Source: Lacipirellula parvula
Lineage (GTDB): Bacteria > Planctomycetota > Planctomycetia > Pirellulales > Lacipirellulaceae
Assembly (NCBI RefSeq): GCF_009177095.1
Contig: NZ_AP021861.1
Location: 4,632,501 to 4,696,500, forward strand
Reading direction: 5' to 3'
Length of the DNA: 64,000 bases
Shown here: in pieces, positions 34,643 through 41,864 of the stretch
Layout: each line of letters begins with the position of its first letter
Position numbering within the stretch: the stretch's first letter is position 1
Made by a program: the position numbers and the translations under genes
The notes under the pieces: generated by a model
What the model saw: only the letters and a program-made list of their open reading frames with translations
The model's database searches: none
Told to the model about the DNA's origin: nothing

Positions 34643-34899
34643 ACCCCTATTCAATGATCTTGAATAACATGAACGGTCTGCCGTTTGATGCTGAAGAGGC
34701 GATGATCCGCAACACGATTCGCCTGCTTGAAGCGAGCTACGCAAGCGGATACACGCCAATCAGCGGGTATCCCCCTGAAAAGTATCTGGTAGAGCAACTT
34801 ACGGCACGCTTTGGCGAGGCTGATCTTGCCGTTCGACGGATCACTCGGCGCTTCGCCGGCCCTCTCAACGCGACCTTCAGCTATCCAACGGGGGCGTGA
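34639..34899 (+). CDS. hypothetical protein (86 aa)
   Basis: It starts at ATG 34639, overlapping the previous stop (ATGA). The protein is mixed helical, with NTIRLLEASYASGYTPISGYP in the middle and an RRITRRFAGPLNATF end. The family is not recognised. It is coupled to the following gene through a TGATG overlap. Confidence 0.55.
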   Translation: MNPYSMILNNMNGLPFDAEEAMIRNTIRLLEASYASGYTPISGYPPEKYLVEQLTARFGEADLAVRRITRRFAGPLNATFSYPTGA

Positions 34900-35192
34900 T
34901 GCAACAGCAAATCAGTCAGTTCCCCGCTCCCGGCACTCCGCTCTACGCGGAGCTTTGCCGGCGGCAGGATGCGATTATTCGCAGCACTGCCATTATTACC
35001 GATGAGGAGCGCAAAGCGCTACTCAGCGATGGCGTGGGGCTCTGCTATGTCCCCGACGTACCCCGACCGATTGAACGTCCTCGCTACACTCCCGACGGCG
35101 TGATGATTGTCACACCGTCTATCACCGTATTTCCACCCCCGCCACGGCCGACGAAAAATCCGTGGTACTGGAGGCTTATCTATGCGATTTGA
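34899..35192 (+). CDS. hypothetical protein (97 aa)
   Basis: It starts at ATG 34899, sharing bases with the preceding TGA; a GTG one codon earlier is possible. It is proline-rich toward the C-terminus (VPDVPRPIERPRYTPDG; VFPPPPRPTKNPWYWRL). The family is not recognised. The C-terminal Pro/aromatic tail could be a binding segment. It overlaps the next gene by 11 bases. Confidence 0.55.
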   Translation: MQQQISQFPAPGTPLYAELCRRQDAIIRSTAIITDEERKALLSDGVGLCYVPDVPRPIERPRYTPDGVMIVTPSITVFPPPPRPTKNPWYWRLIYAI

Positions 35193-35442
35193 GACTACTA
35201 CGATTCTCGTCGGCAGCGTGCCGACGAGAATTGAGCTAACGGCGTCACGCGAAGTGTGGTTGCGTCCCGCGCCTGATTGCGAGTCTGACTTGTACGTCAG
35301 CAACCGGCTTGGCGTCGAGGGATTCCCCGTCCCGTCAGGCGGAATGCGCTTCAACGTGGAAAAAGAAGGTCATCACGTCGTTCTGTACTGTGTTGCGCGG
35401 AACGACTTCACCGACAATCAGCTTCATATTCTGGTGCGATAG
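35182..35442 (+). CDS. hypothetical beta-rich protein (86 aa)
   Basis: It starts at ATG 35182 with GGAGG about 7 nt upstream. The protein is all short strands (TTILVGSVPTRIELTASREVWL; HHVVLYCVARNDF), suggesting a small beta barrel or sandwich like those of phage head-tail or tail proteins. No specific family can be named. The stop is followed immediately by the next start. Confidence 0.55.
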   Translation: MRFETTTILVGSVPTRIELTASREVWLRPAPDCESDLYVSNRLGVEGFPVPSGGMRFNVEKEGHHVVLYCVARNDFTDNQLHILVR

Positions 35443-35730
35443 ATGGACCTAATCAAACAAGCGACATACGAGTGCTTAGGGCACGAACGGATTGAGAATC
35501 TGATTGAGAGTCAGCCACTGCCGAACATCCCTGCTGGCGCTCGCTGTTGTCTGATTCAACCGACTGCAAACTGCCTACTTTGGCACAGCGCTGGCGAAGA
35601 CGCCACGCTGGAGAATGGAGCGCATCGGCTCTGCTCGCCGGAAAGCATCGTGCTACAAGTTGAATTGGGCAGCGTTCGCATCGGCCCTGCCGATACCACG
35701 GCTGCCGTGTCAATCAGCTACTACAGGTGA
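35443..35730 (+). CDS. hypothetical protein (95 aa)
   Basis: It starts at ATG 35443, directly after the previous TAG. It is a beta-rich protein with a Cys pair (ARCCLIQPTANCLLWHSAG) and a strand ending AAVSISYYR. The family is not recognised; it resembles the preceding gene in fold type, possibly a paired subunit. Confidence 0.55.
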   Translation: MDLIKQATYECLGHERIENLIESQPLPNIPAGARCCLIQPTANCLLWHSAGEDATLENGAHRLCSPESIVLQVELGSVRIGPADTTAAVSISYYR

Positions 35731-35734
35731 TGCG

Positions 35735-36127
35735 ATGGAACTAATTCCGAGTGAAGAGAACCCCTACGGCGTTACTGGTCCCGTAGATTGGGCGAGCCTA
35801 GACCCACTCGACATCAAGCATGAAATTGCATTGGTGCGAAGCCAGCTTGCGAAGGCGAAGGCGGAAGGCGCGCCGCCGACGATCATCGCGCAGCTAGCGG
35901 CAGTTGTCGGCAAGCTCAGTCGCGACTACGCGATCGCATGCGTGAGAAATGGCAAGATGATCCACATTGACCGCGTGAGAGCATTTCTTGGCGATATGGC
36001 TGGGCAATTAGCCGTGCAATTCAGCGATGTGCCTAACTGGGAGTCGCGAATTGACGCTGTTGTGGCAAACTTCACACTCGGCAACACGCCGAAGCAAGTG
36101 ACCGACCTAATTGGCCGCGCAAAATGA
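35735..36127 (+). CDS. hypothetical protein (130 aa), last gene of the element-1 operon
   Basis: It starts at ATG 35735, 4 bp after the previous stop. The 130 residues are mainly helical (IKHEIALVRSQLAKAKAEG; RVRAFLGDMAGQLAVQFSD) with a short N-terminal region. It may be the DNA-packaging small-subunit-like type of protein (N-terminal DNA-binding helices, then an oligomerisation helix), but no motif settles this. It ends 3 bp before a terminator. Confidence 0.6.
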   Translation: MELIPSEENPYGVTGPVDWASLDPLDIKHEIALVRSQLAKAKAEGAPPTIIAQLAAVVGKLSRDYAIACVRNGKMIHIDRVRAFLGDMAGQLAVQFSDVPNWESRIDAVVANFTLGNTPKQVTDLIGRAK

Positions 36128-36130
36128 AAT

Positions 36131-36161
36131 GAGCCCCTGCCCAACTGGGCAGGGGCTCTTT
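36131..36161. terminator. bidirectional terminator between convergent genes
   Basis: A perfect 13-bp stem (36131-36143 and 36146-36158, gagcccctgccca) with a very short loop is followed by ttt on the plus strand. It lies between the stops of the 35735 operon and the minus-strand gene at 36164. Confidence 0.75.
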
Positions 36162-36163
36162 AG

Positions 36164-36556
36164 CTAAGCCGATTTAGGTACTTTGCCCTGGAGCCTACCC
36201 CAAGATGCCGCCTCAACCTCGGCAGGCGTGAAAGGGGACTGGTCGGGATACTGCGCGAAGAGGGCCGCCTTAGTTAACACTTCAAACGCAAGGGCACCCA
36301 TCATTGAACGCATCCACGGATGGTTCGGGAACATCGTGAACTCCTCGCCGAGATTAGGCATATAAGCAGGCCACTCGTCAGTGGCGTTCACGCAATCCCA
36401 GACGATCAGCGGTAGCAGCTTCAGCACTTGCTCGCGCTCGTGGGGCGTCAAAGTCCAGTGAGTGTCTAGTTTCTCCACAAGGAAGTCGTGGTAGGGGATG
36501 TCGATTGTTGGCGTTGGCTGACCCTCAGCGGGAGGGCGGAAACGGATACATTTCAT
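36164..36556 (-). CDS. hypothetical protein (130 aa)
   Basis: It starts at ATG 36556 (KCIRFRPPAEGQ). The protein is soluble and acidic, with conserved-looking aromatic segments (DTHWTLTPHEREQVLKLLPLIVWDC; NHPWMRSMMGALAFEVL). No signal peptide and no catalytic motif are apparent. The family is not recognised. It is transcribed together with the small gene at 36570-36785, which is upstream and 13 bp away. Confidence 0.6.
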   Translation of the reverse strand: MKCIRFRPPAEGQPTPTIDIPYHDFLVEKLDTHWTLTPHEREQVLKLLPLIVWDCVNATDEWPAYMPNLGEEFTMFPNHPWMRSMMGALAFEVLTKAALFAQYPDQSPFTPAEVEAASWGRLQGKVPKSA

Positions 36557-36569
36557 TGGTGTGTCTTAA

Positions 36570-36785
36570 TTATGCAGCGATGGGGTGCCGGGTATAGCCG
36601 ATGATCCGGACTAGCGAGAAGCGATCCAAGCTGTCGCAAGCGATGAGGAAGTCCGCAGCAGCCTGACCTGAGCTTCGGGCGATTCTGATGCCAGATTGGT
36701 GACACAGCTTTACTCTGGCGTACCCTTGCACGAGGGCAACATCGTTGTCACTGAGGGCGTCTAGGCGGGCGAACAGATCGTTCAT
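36570..36785 (-). CDS. small hypothetical protein (71 aa)
   Basis: It starts at ATG 36785 (NDLFARLDALSDNDVAL) with GGAG about 7 nt upstream; a longer frame to 36821 lacks a good start. It is helical at the N-terminus with a middle IRIARSSGQAAADFLIACDSL and a strand-like end. The family is not recognised. It is the first gene of a two-gene minus-strand unit. Confidence 0.6.
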   Translation of the reverse strand: MNDLFARLDALSDNDVALVQGYARVKLCHQSGIRIARSSGQAAADFLIACDSLDRFSLVRIIGYTRHPIAA

Positions 36786-36898
36786 GGTGAGGACTCCAGA
36801 GAAGAGTAGGGCACTACTCAAACATGCAGGCGCCTAGCATCGGCGCCAAATCCGACTCGGGAATAAATCCTCATATTCGAGGCCCGTTTGGCGCCAAT

Positions 36899-36929
36899 TT
36901 GGCGCCCGTGCCGGATATGCTGCTATAAT
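36899..36929 (+). promoter_or_regulatory. candidate sigma-70-type promoter giving a leaderless transcript
   Basis: TTGGCG (36899-36904) and TATAAT (36924-36929) are separated by 19 bp, and the TATAAT ends 6 bp before the ATG of the following membrane gene. If this promoter is used, the mRNA has almost no 5' leader. Confidence 0.5.
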
Positions 36930-36935
36930 GCCCGC

Positions 36936-37256
36936 ATGAAACCTCACATCGTCGGCATGCTGGCTGGATGGGCGTTGTGGGCTGCGTTTTTCGCGGTTGC
37001 CTATGTGGTGATGCAGCGGGGAACGGCGATTCTTCCAGAGCCGGGAGTATTTAAAAACTTGATCAGTGTGATAACGATTGCCGCGATGCCGATCGCAATT
37101 GGGGGCTTCTTGTTCGTGTGGGGCGATGGAGCTGGGCAGCCGCCGCCGTTCATGACCACGATGTGGTTCAACATAGTCTTCGGCCTTATCCTCTATGGGG
37201 CGCTTGGGGCGATGGCTGGGGCCATCTATGGCCGGCTCCGCAAGAAGCGATCGTAG
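36936..37256 (+). CDS. small integral membrane protein (three spans)
   Basis: This 106-residue protein starts at ATG 36936. Hydrophobic segments are at about 5-26 (IVGMLAGWALWAAFFAVAYVV), 41-63 (LISVITIAAMPIAIGGFLFVW) and 72-95 (FMTTMWFNIVFGLILYGALG), with a basic C-terminus (YGRLRKKRS). It is probably an inner-membrane protein. It is the last gene of element 1, just inside the right arm-type repeat. The family is not recognised. Because a TATAAT box lies very near its start, its transcript is probably leaderless. Confidence 0.65.
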   Translation: MKPHIVGMLAGWALWAAFFAVAYVVMQRGTAILPEPGVFKNLISVITIAAMPIAIGGFLFVWGDGAGQPPPFMTTMWFNIVFGLILYGALGAMAGAIYGRLRKKRS

Positions 37257-37259
37257 GCT

Positions 37260-37280
37260 CGTTTGCGCATTTGTCGCGCA
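37260..37280. repeat. candidate integrase arm-type site, right
   Basis: 19 of 21 positions are identical to 21771-21791 in direct orientation, located 37 bp left of the second att copy. Confidence 0.5.
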
Positions 37281-37317
37281 GCTTGATATTTTCCGGTGAT
37301 TACGCAATATTTTTGCA

Positions 37318-37374
37318 GACTCGAAATCAGGTGCCCCGAAAGGGGTTGTGGGTTCGAATCCCATGCCCTCCGCT
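37318..37374. repeat. second att copy: tRNA-Ser 3' half
   Basis: The copy runs from the anticodon-stem base to the discriminator and matches 21631-21687 in 55 of 57 bp. It lacks the 5' half of the tRNA and so is not a working gene. The stop codon of the second integrase begins at the next base (37375). Confidence 0.85.
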
Positions 37375-38619
37375 CTAGAGTTCGTTGCTCTGCAACGACT
37401 TACGCTCTTCACTCGCAGCCGCGCTCGTCGCGGCTGTTGGCGTTTCTGGGGGAATGCTACCTGAAACGTTACCCTGCCAGTTCCAAAGGTCCGCCGAAAT
37501 GTCGTCGGCGTTGTGCTCCACGTAGTAGCGCATCGTCGTCTCGATCGACGCATGGCGCATCAGCCGCTGGAGCATCACTGGCATCACCCGCTTTGACCAC
37601 CGGGTTCCGAACGCGCGGCGGAGGTCGTGAGCCGTCGCGCACTTGGGAACCTTGGTGACGGCGCCGGTCTTTTTGTGGACTCTCAGCCGGACGACGTTCG
37701 GGTCGACTACGACGAGCGCTTCCTCGCCGATCTTGGCCACGATCCGGCTGGCCCGCTGGGTGTCGATCGGCTTGCCCCGCACCAGCCCTTCGATGCCGAA
37801 CACCAAGCCGCTGCGTTCCGCCTCGGGAACCGCCAGCAGGAACTCGCCAAACTCCGGCGCGATCGGCAGCAGGGCGTCGCGCTTCGACTTCTGAGCCTCG
37901 CCGAAGATCCGCAGCATTGGGTAGCGACCGCCAAGCCGAACGGTGATCGCCGCGTCAGCGTCCCACGACAGCTGCAGCGCTTCGCTGAGCCGCAGTCCCG
38001 ACAGCCAAAGGCCCCGCAGTAGCCGCTTCCAGAGCTCGGCGTCGCCCTTGCGCACGTTCGCGACCTTTGTCAGCATCCGCTCGTATTCCTCCGCGGTGAT
38101 CGGCCGGCCGCGCATCGTGCGATCGCCCTTGGTGAGCTTGGGCATATCCACCCGCGGCGCCTTGGTGATCAGCGACCGACGCTCCGCCCAGCTGAACGCG
38201 GCGCGCAGCGATCGTAGATGGCTGGCTAGCGTGGTTTGCTTCATACCTCCGGCGAGCAGCTTGGCCTGAAACTGGCTCAGCACGTTCGAGTCGACGGTCG
38301 CGAGCAGCTTCGGCGAGACCACCCGCTCGAGGTGATTGGCGGCAGCCTCCCAAGCCGCGAGCGTCTTGCCCGACAGGGTCGCCATCTTCTCCTCTTCGTA
38401 CCGTTCGCGGAACTCCGCCCAGGTCATGCGGCTCTGACGCTGGTAGCGGCCCTCGCGCAGCTCGGCCTCCCACTTCGCCGCGGCGCGCTCGGCGTCCCGA
38501 CGGCGCGAGGTCTTGGCAGACTTCGCCACCTGCTTGCCGGTCACAGGGTCGACGTACCGCAGCACGAGGTTAGGTCGTGACTTGTATTTCACGACGTGGA
38601 CTTTGATCTGGTCACTCAT
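37375..38619 (-). CDS. tyrosine recombinase (integrase) of element 2
   Basis: This 414-residue protein starts at ATG 38619 (SDQIKVHVVKYKSRPNL); a longer frame to 38667 is possible. An N-terminal arm domain is followed by a core-binding domain (MTWAEFRERYEEEKMA; QTTLASHLRSLRAAFSWAERR). The catalytic domain carries Arg in LSGLRLSEALQL, H-x-x-R in ATAHDLRRAFGTR, His in LMRHASIETTMRYYV and the nucleophile Tyr. It is clearly different from the element-1 integrase. The stop codon abuts the second att copy, the expected position for a tRNA-targeting integrase. Confidence 0.92.
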   Translation of the reverse strand: MSDQIKVHVVKYKSRPNLVLRYVDPVTGKQVAKSAKTSRRRDAERAAAKWEAELREGRYQRQSRMTWAEFRERYEEEKMATLSGKTLAAWEAAANHLERVVSPKLLATVDSNVLSQFQAKLLAGGMKQTTLASHLRSLRAAFSWAERRSLITKAPRVDMPKLTKGDRTMRGRPITAEEYERMLTKVANVRKGDAELWKRLLRGLWLSGLRLSEALQLSWDADAAITVRLGGRYPMLRIFGEAQKSKRDALLPIAPEFGEFLLAVPEAERSGLVFGIEGLVRGKPIDTQRASRIVAKIGEEALVVVDPNVVRLRVHKKTGAVTKVPKCATAHDLRRAFGTRWSKRVMPVMLQRLMRHASIETTMRYYVEHNADDISADLWNWQGNVSGSIPPETPTAATSAAASEERKSLQSNEL

Positions 38620-38707
38620 CTGGTGGGTCTCCAAAGGGTTAGGGGTGTCTCGGCATAGCGTTCGCATTGCTTTGCAAAACGAACCTAAGATTCCGAGGAG
38701 TCAAAAC

Positions 38708-38893
38708 ATGAAACTGCTGCTATCACTTGCCGCGCTGCTCCTTGGCGTCGCGCTATGCGGCGGCTGCTCAAAGTCGGAAGCGCCTGCTCCTAACGACACA
38801 ACGAGCGGTTCTTCAAATCCGGTGACTGCCCCCGGAACGGGGGGGACGACTAGCGGACAGACGACGCCTGGCGGCGCTGCTCCGAGCAACTAG
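38708..38893 (+). CDS. small lipoprotein
   Basis: This 61-residue protein starts at ATG 38708 with GAGGAG 8 nt upstream. It has a lipoprotein signal (LLLSLAALLLGVALCGGC, Cys about residue 20) and a low-complexity Thr/Ser/Pro/Gly tail (NDTTSGSSNPVTAPGTGG). It is expected to be lipidated and anchored in the inner or outer membrane. It is typical of small secreted planctomycete proteins; the function is unknown. Confidence 0.7.
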   Translation: MKLLLSLAALLLGVALCGGCSKSEAPAPNDTTSGSSNPVTAPGTGGTTSGQTTPGGAAPSN

Positions 38894-39402
38894 CTGTGCT
38901 CCGTATACCGCCACGATGAACGACTTCTAACCGATCCAGTTCGACGCTTCGTCTCAAGACTGCTCCTGGCTGGGACAAAATGAGGCGAACGTCAAGAGCG
39001 GGGAGTCGCCCTGAACCGGCTCTCCGCTTTTCCAATCCTGCCTCGCCGGTTGGCCGTTGCACTTTGGTCCAAGTCCCACCTCGCAACGGCCGCCGGCGAA
39101 TTTTTTCTCTGCCCGGCAGCTGCAAACTTCTCGTGACAAATTCGCGGTTTTCTGCGATACAACTGCTCGCTTCCGCCGGCGGGCCGCTGTAGATCTCTCA
39201 GGCGAGTCTGTGGTGGCCGCCGGTGGTCGCACTCGGACTTCGGTCCCTCTCGATTCGCGGGCTTTTCCCAGGCTTTTCTGCTCGACGTCAACGAAAACGG
39301 GCTGATTCGGTCCCGGTTGGTCTGCACCGCTCACTGAGTGGCTTGGTCACCACGCTAAGTCGGATGGTCACAACCGCTTAGCTACGCTCGGCGGTCGTTT
39401 GG
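38894..39402. other. intergenic stretch without supported gene
   Basis: Short overlapping open frames occur on both strands, none with a ribosome site or protein-like composition. No hairpin or repeat of note was seen. Confidence 0.5.
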
Positions 39403-40164
39403 TCACCGGCACGAGAAACGTAGATACTCCAGGCCCGTTGGTCGATAATTCGCTTCATGGCCGCTAACCGATACTCTCCCGACGAATGGCAACTTCTGAT
39501 GGCCGCTGAGGCTCGCATTGATACGGCGATGGCCAACCCGCCGGATGCGTTCGATCTCGCGAGCCTTGCACAAATCGCTCCTCTTGAGAGGATTCGAGTC
39601 GCTTCCTTTATGGCCTGACGTTCCGCAGCAATCCTTTTCTTGCGTCCAGTCCGACCCGCAGTAGTCGCACTTGTAGTAGACCAGCGACGGCCGAAGCGAA
39701 ATGTCCTCCCAGGTGATCTCCGATTGCCGCGACATTGCGGAAATGAGCTCATACGAGACGGCAATCGCATAGGGATCGTTGTCGTGCTCACGGCCGCTGG
39801 CCATCGTGTCGACCTCCGACGTAGTCTCCCAAAGCAGCTTGAGTTCGGTTAGAACGCGCCCCGACGGCACCTCGATGATCCGATAGCGATCTTCAGTCGA
39901 AACGGTGACCGACGAACCGTCGGCGGCAACTTGTTCTACGGCATGGCCCTCACCTGGCTCATCGCCGAGCATCGTTTTCTTGCCAAACCACCGTGGCCAG
40001 TTCCTCGGCTCGTATTTATCGTCGCCCTGCGGCTCTGGTCCCAACGCTTCTAGCGCCTGGGCGTAGCTCTCCGGGCTATGGCTAAGAGATAAAGCCTCGC
40101 GACCGGCGGGGATTGGCACAGCTGCAAATGATGCTGCTTGGCCAACGGCTTCAGTAACAAACAT
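39403..40164 (-). CDS. hypothetical protein with a possible zinc ribbon
   Basis: The frame has 253 codons from ATG 40164, with AAGG about 8 nt upstream. Residues 1-160 look like a genuine soluble protein (RYRIIEVPSGRVLTELKLLWETT, YAIAVSYELISAMSRQSEITWEDI). At about 165-185 is a KCDYCGSDWTQEKDCCG segment, which could be a zinc knuckle. The last 60 residues look less natural, and another minus-strand frame overlaps there, so the end may be a frameshift artefact. No family is recognised. It is the second gene of a minus-strand pair with 40307-40825. Confidence 0.55.
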   Translation of the reverse strand: MFVTEAVGQAASFAAVPIPAGREALSLSHSPESYAQALEALGPEPQGDDKYEPRNWPRWFGKKTMLGDEPGEGHAVEQVAADGSSVTVSTEDRYRIIEVPSGRVLTELKLLWETTSEVDTMASGREHDNDPYAIAVSYELISAMSRQSEITWEDISLRPSLVYYKCDYCGSDWTQEKDCCGTSGHKGSDSNPLKRSDLCKAREIERIRRVGHRRINASLSGHQKLPFVGRVSVSGHEANYRPTGLEYLRFSCR

Positions 40165-40306
40165 ATCAACTACCTTTCAGAGTCTGCCGCGGTGGAGGCG
40201 AGGTACAAAAGCCGGAGAGTACGCACAACGGCCGTCCCCAGGCCTCCAGCGGCACACCAAACGAGGAAATGAGATCGTTCAGTATGATTGGCGTGAGAGG
40301 CCGAAC

Positions 40307-40825
40307 TCAGGAAGCGTGTTGTTTCTGCGCTGAGCGAAACGGGCGTTTATCCTCACTCTTCGGCTTAAACAGCTTCACCGTCTCAAACCGCTTAGCCGGG
40401 CCAGGTAGCAAGCGACCAAGCTTGAAACCCTGCGCACGGTGGTAGACCTTCCGTCGCACTTTGACGGTGTTCTCGTCAGCGTGTAGTCCGCTGCTGAAGT
40501 GGTGAACCTGATACGAGCGCTCGCGCGGATCGTCGGACAGACCGCGGTTGTCGAAGTTCAGTACTTTTCCGGTCTCGTAATCGACGGCTTCAATCCACTC
40601 GCCCTCTTGGCAGAAGACCTGCAGCGCCACTTGCTGGTGGGCGAAGCGTCGAGTGACAAACTCAGCGAACACCTTACCCGACGGACGTTCAACGAGTCGG
40701 CAAAGACCTTTAACCGACACGACGGCCTTCGCATCAGGCAGCAGTCGGGCGACCGTGAAACGTCCTTGTAAGACCTTGCCGCACGCGCCCCTCAGAGTGG
40801 CGGGAAGCTTGGAACCAGCAGCCAT
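40307..40825 (-). CDS. hypothetical protein (172 aa)
   Basis: It starts at ATG 40825 with GGAG about 8 nt upstream. The protein is basic and strand-rich, with repeated Val/Arg/Lys patterns (GKVFAEFVTRRFAHQQVALQVFCQ; TVKVRRKVYHRAQGFKLG) and a basic tail. It has no signal peptide or enzyme motif. It is followed after about 140 bp by the gene at 39403-40164 on the same strand. The family is unknown. Confidence 0.6.
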   Translation of the reverse strand: MAAGSKLPATLRGACGKVLQGRFTVARLLPDAKAVVSVKGLCRLVERPSGKVFAEFVTRRFAHQQVALQVFCQEGEWIEAVDYETGKVLNFDNRGLSDDPRERSYQVHHFSSGLHADENTVKVRRKVYHRAQGFKLGRLLPGPAKRFETVKLFKPKSEDKRPFRSAQKQHAS

Positions 40826-40935
40826 GAGTTGCTCTCCATGGCGCCGCTCGGATAGTCGCGAAAAGAAGCCGCCCCAGCGGGGCGATCGCCCCTATCACTG
40901 AGGCGACTCTGACAACCCGATGACGACGCGAAAAG

Positions 40936-41048
40936 ACTGTAGGCCCGGTAATGCGGTTCAGAAGGAGCTATGAGACTCCCGCGCGTACCTTGCTCCGGGG
41001 CTACCCCCTTCACAGCTTGGCACGCACACACACTACCGGGCCTACGGT
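40936..41048. repeat. distant inverted repeat
   Basis: Arms actgtaggcccggta (40936-40950) and taccgggcctacggt (41034-41048) pair with one mismatch across about 83 bp. The region 40826-41124 has no convincing gene, so a structured RNA or regulatory element is possible. Confidence 0.4.
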
Positions 41049-41124
41049 CTGACGAAACAGTCATCGAATTGTCCTCATAGATCGGCTTCTGACGGCCGGT
41101 CAGCGGTATGCTGACAGGGACAGT

Positions 41125-41436
41125 ATGGACTGCCCCAATGCCCAGTGTCAATATTGCCTCGGCCGCGTTCCCCCTGCGATGGAGAGCACAGTGAAGAAAG
41201 ACAACCACCCCCGGCACATCCAAATCACCGGGCGCCACATCCGCTGCGACACAATCGACGACCGCGAATTGTTGGCGCAAGCGAAGTCGATTGCTGAAGA
41301 CCCCTCGGCCGCCGCCGGCATCTCTCTGGCTAACCTCTACGCCATTCGCGATACCTGTCAGCGGTACGCTCTCGGGAGGGCTCAGCGAGCATCGAAAATC
41401 GCGATCGACACTAGGTCGCCTACAGGGCCGCGGTAG
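41125..41436 (+). CDS. hypothetical protein (103 aa)
   Basis: The frame starts at ATG 41125; a second ATG at 41179 (ESTVKKDNHPRHIQITG) is an alternative. The N-terminus has a CxxxxCxxC-like cluster (DCPNAQCQYCLG), and the rest is mixed helical (DDRELLAQAKSIAED; ANLYAIRDTCQRYALG). No family is recognised. If the long start is right, the cysteine cluster could bind zinc. Confidence 0.5.
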   Translation: MDCPNAQCQYCLGRVPPAMESTVKKDNHPRHIQITGRHIRCDTIDDRELLAQAKSIAEDPSAAAGISLANLYAIRDTCQRYALGRAQRASKIAIDTRSPTGPR

Positions 41437-41541
41437 CGTGACCTCGACTAAGGTGACTCCGCGGTCAGGCCGGCCGCTCCAATCGCACAGAGCGACGTGT
41501 CCGGCGTTCACTTTTCTACTCGACTGCCGTTTGGAGCTGGA

Positions 41542-41766
41542 ATGTCGGAACTCATGCGAGCCATGATTGGTTGCATCACGATCACAACCGTCGTGATGGG
41601 GACACTGACGTTCATGATGCGATCTTGGCTGCTCAGGCGCCTGAAGGCTTCGCTCCGGTCCGAATTCCAAACCCGGCTCGACCAACTTCGCTCGGAAATG
41701 CGGGAGGAGTTCCGTCAACTGCGAGTTGAATCAGCGGAAACTGGACGACGTAACAGGCCGAAGTAA
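41542..41766 (+). CDS. small membrane protein with coiled-coil tail
   Basis: This 74-residue protein starts at ATG 41542. It has one N-terminal membrane span (MRAMIGCITITTVVMGTLTFMM), then a charged helix with coiled-coil periodicity (RLDQLRSEMREEFRQLRVE) ending in basic residues. It is probably inner-membrane anchored with a cytoplasmic coiled coil. Its function is unknown. Confidence 0.6.
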   Translation: MSELMRAMIGCITITTVVMGTLTFMMRSWLLRRLKASLRSEFQTRLDQLRSEMREEFRQLRVESAETGRRNRPK

Positions 41767-41864
41767 GTAGCCCTCTGGGTATCGCGTCGCCGTAACCCGT
41801 TGCCCTACAATGCTCGTCGCTCTGATACGGGATCAGGTGACCTTTTCCAGTCCAGCGGTGCCGA

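Larger units (their letters stand above)
21686..37374. mobile_element. integrative element 1 in tRNA-Ser (about 15.7 kb)
   Basis: The element is bounded by the 57-bp att near-repeats and by 21-bp integrase arm-type repeats just inside both ends (21771-21791 and 37260-37280). It carries, left to right, a tyrosine integrase, an excisionase-like gene, a tape-measure protein, two secreted-protein genes, a small membrane gene, an HTH gene, a serine recombinase, a GIY-YIG-like gene, an origin-like region, an SF3 helicase and about ten small ORFans. No capsid, portal, terminase or conjugation gene is visible. It may be a phage satellite or a replicating integrative element. Confidence 0.75.

Noticed and set aside
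37318-37374. A second tRNA-Ser gene
   Set aside because: Only the 3' half of the tRNA is present; the acceptor 5' strand and D-arm are missing, so it is an att copy.
36834-37553. A 239-codon minus-strand frame across the second att copy
   Set aside because: Very Arg-rich, without a start signal, and crosses the tRNA-derived att repeat and the end of the second integrase gene.
39457-39618. A 53-codon plus-strand frame (starts AANRYSPDEWQLL)
   Set aside because: It looks somewhat protein-like, but it is antisense to the end of the 39403-40164 gene and has no ribosome site; I could not choose with confidence, so the minus-strand gene was kept.
40792-41718. A 308-codon minus-strand frame
   Set aside because: No start signal, low-complexity composition, and overlap with two better plus-strand genes and an inverted repeat.
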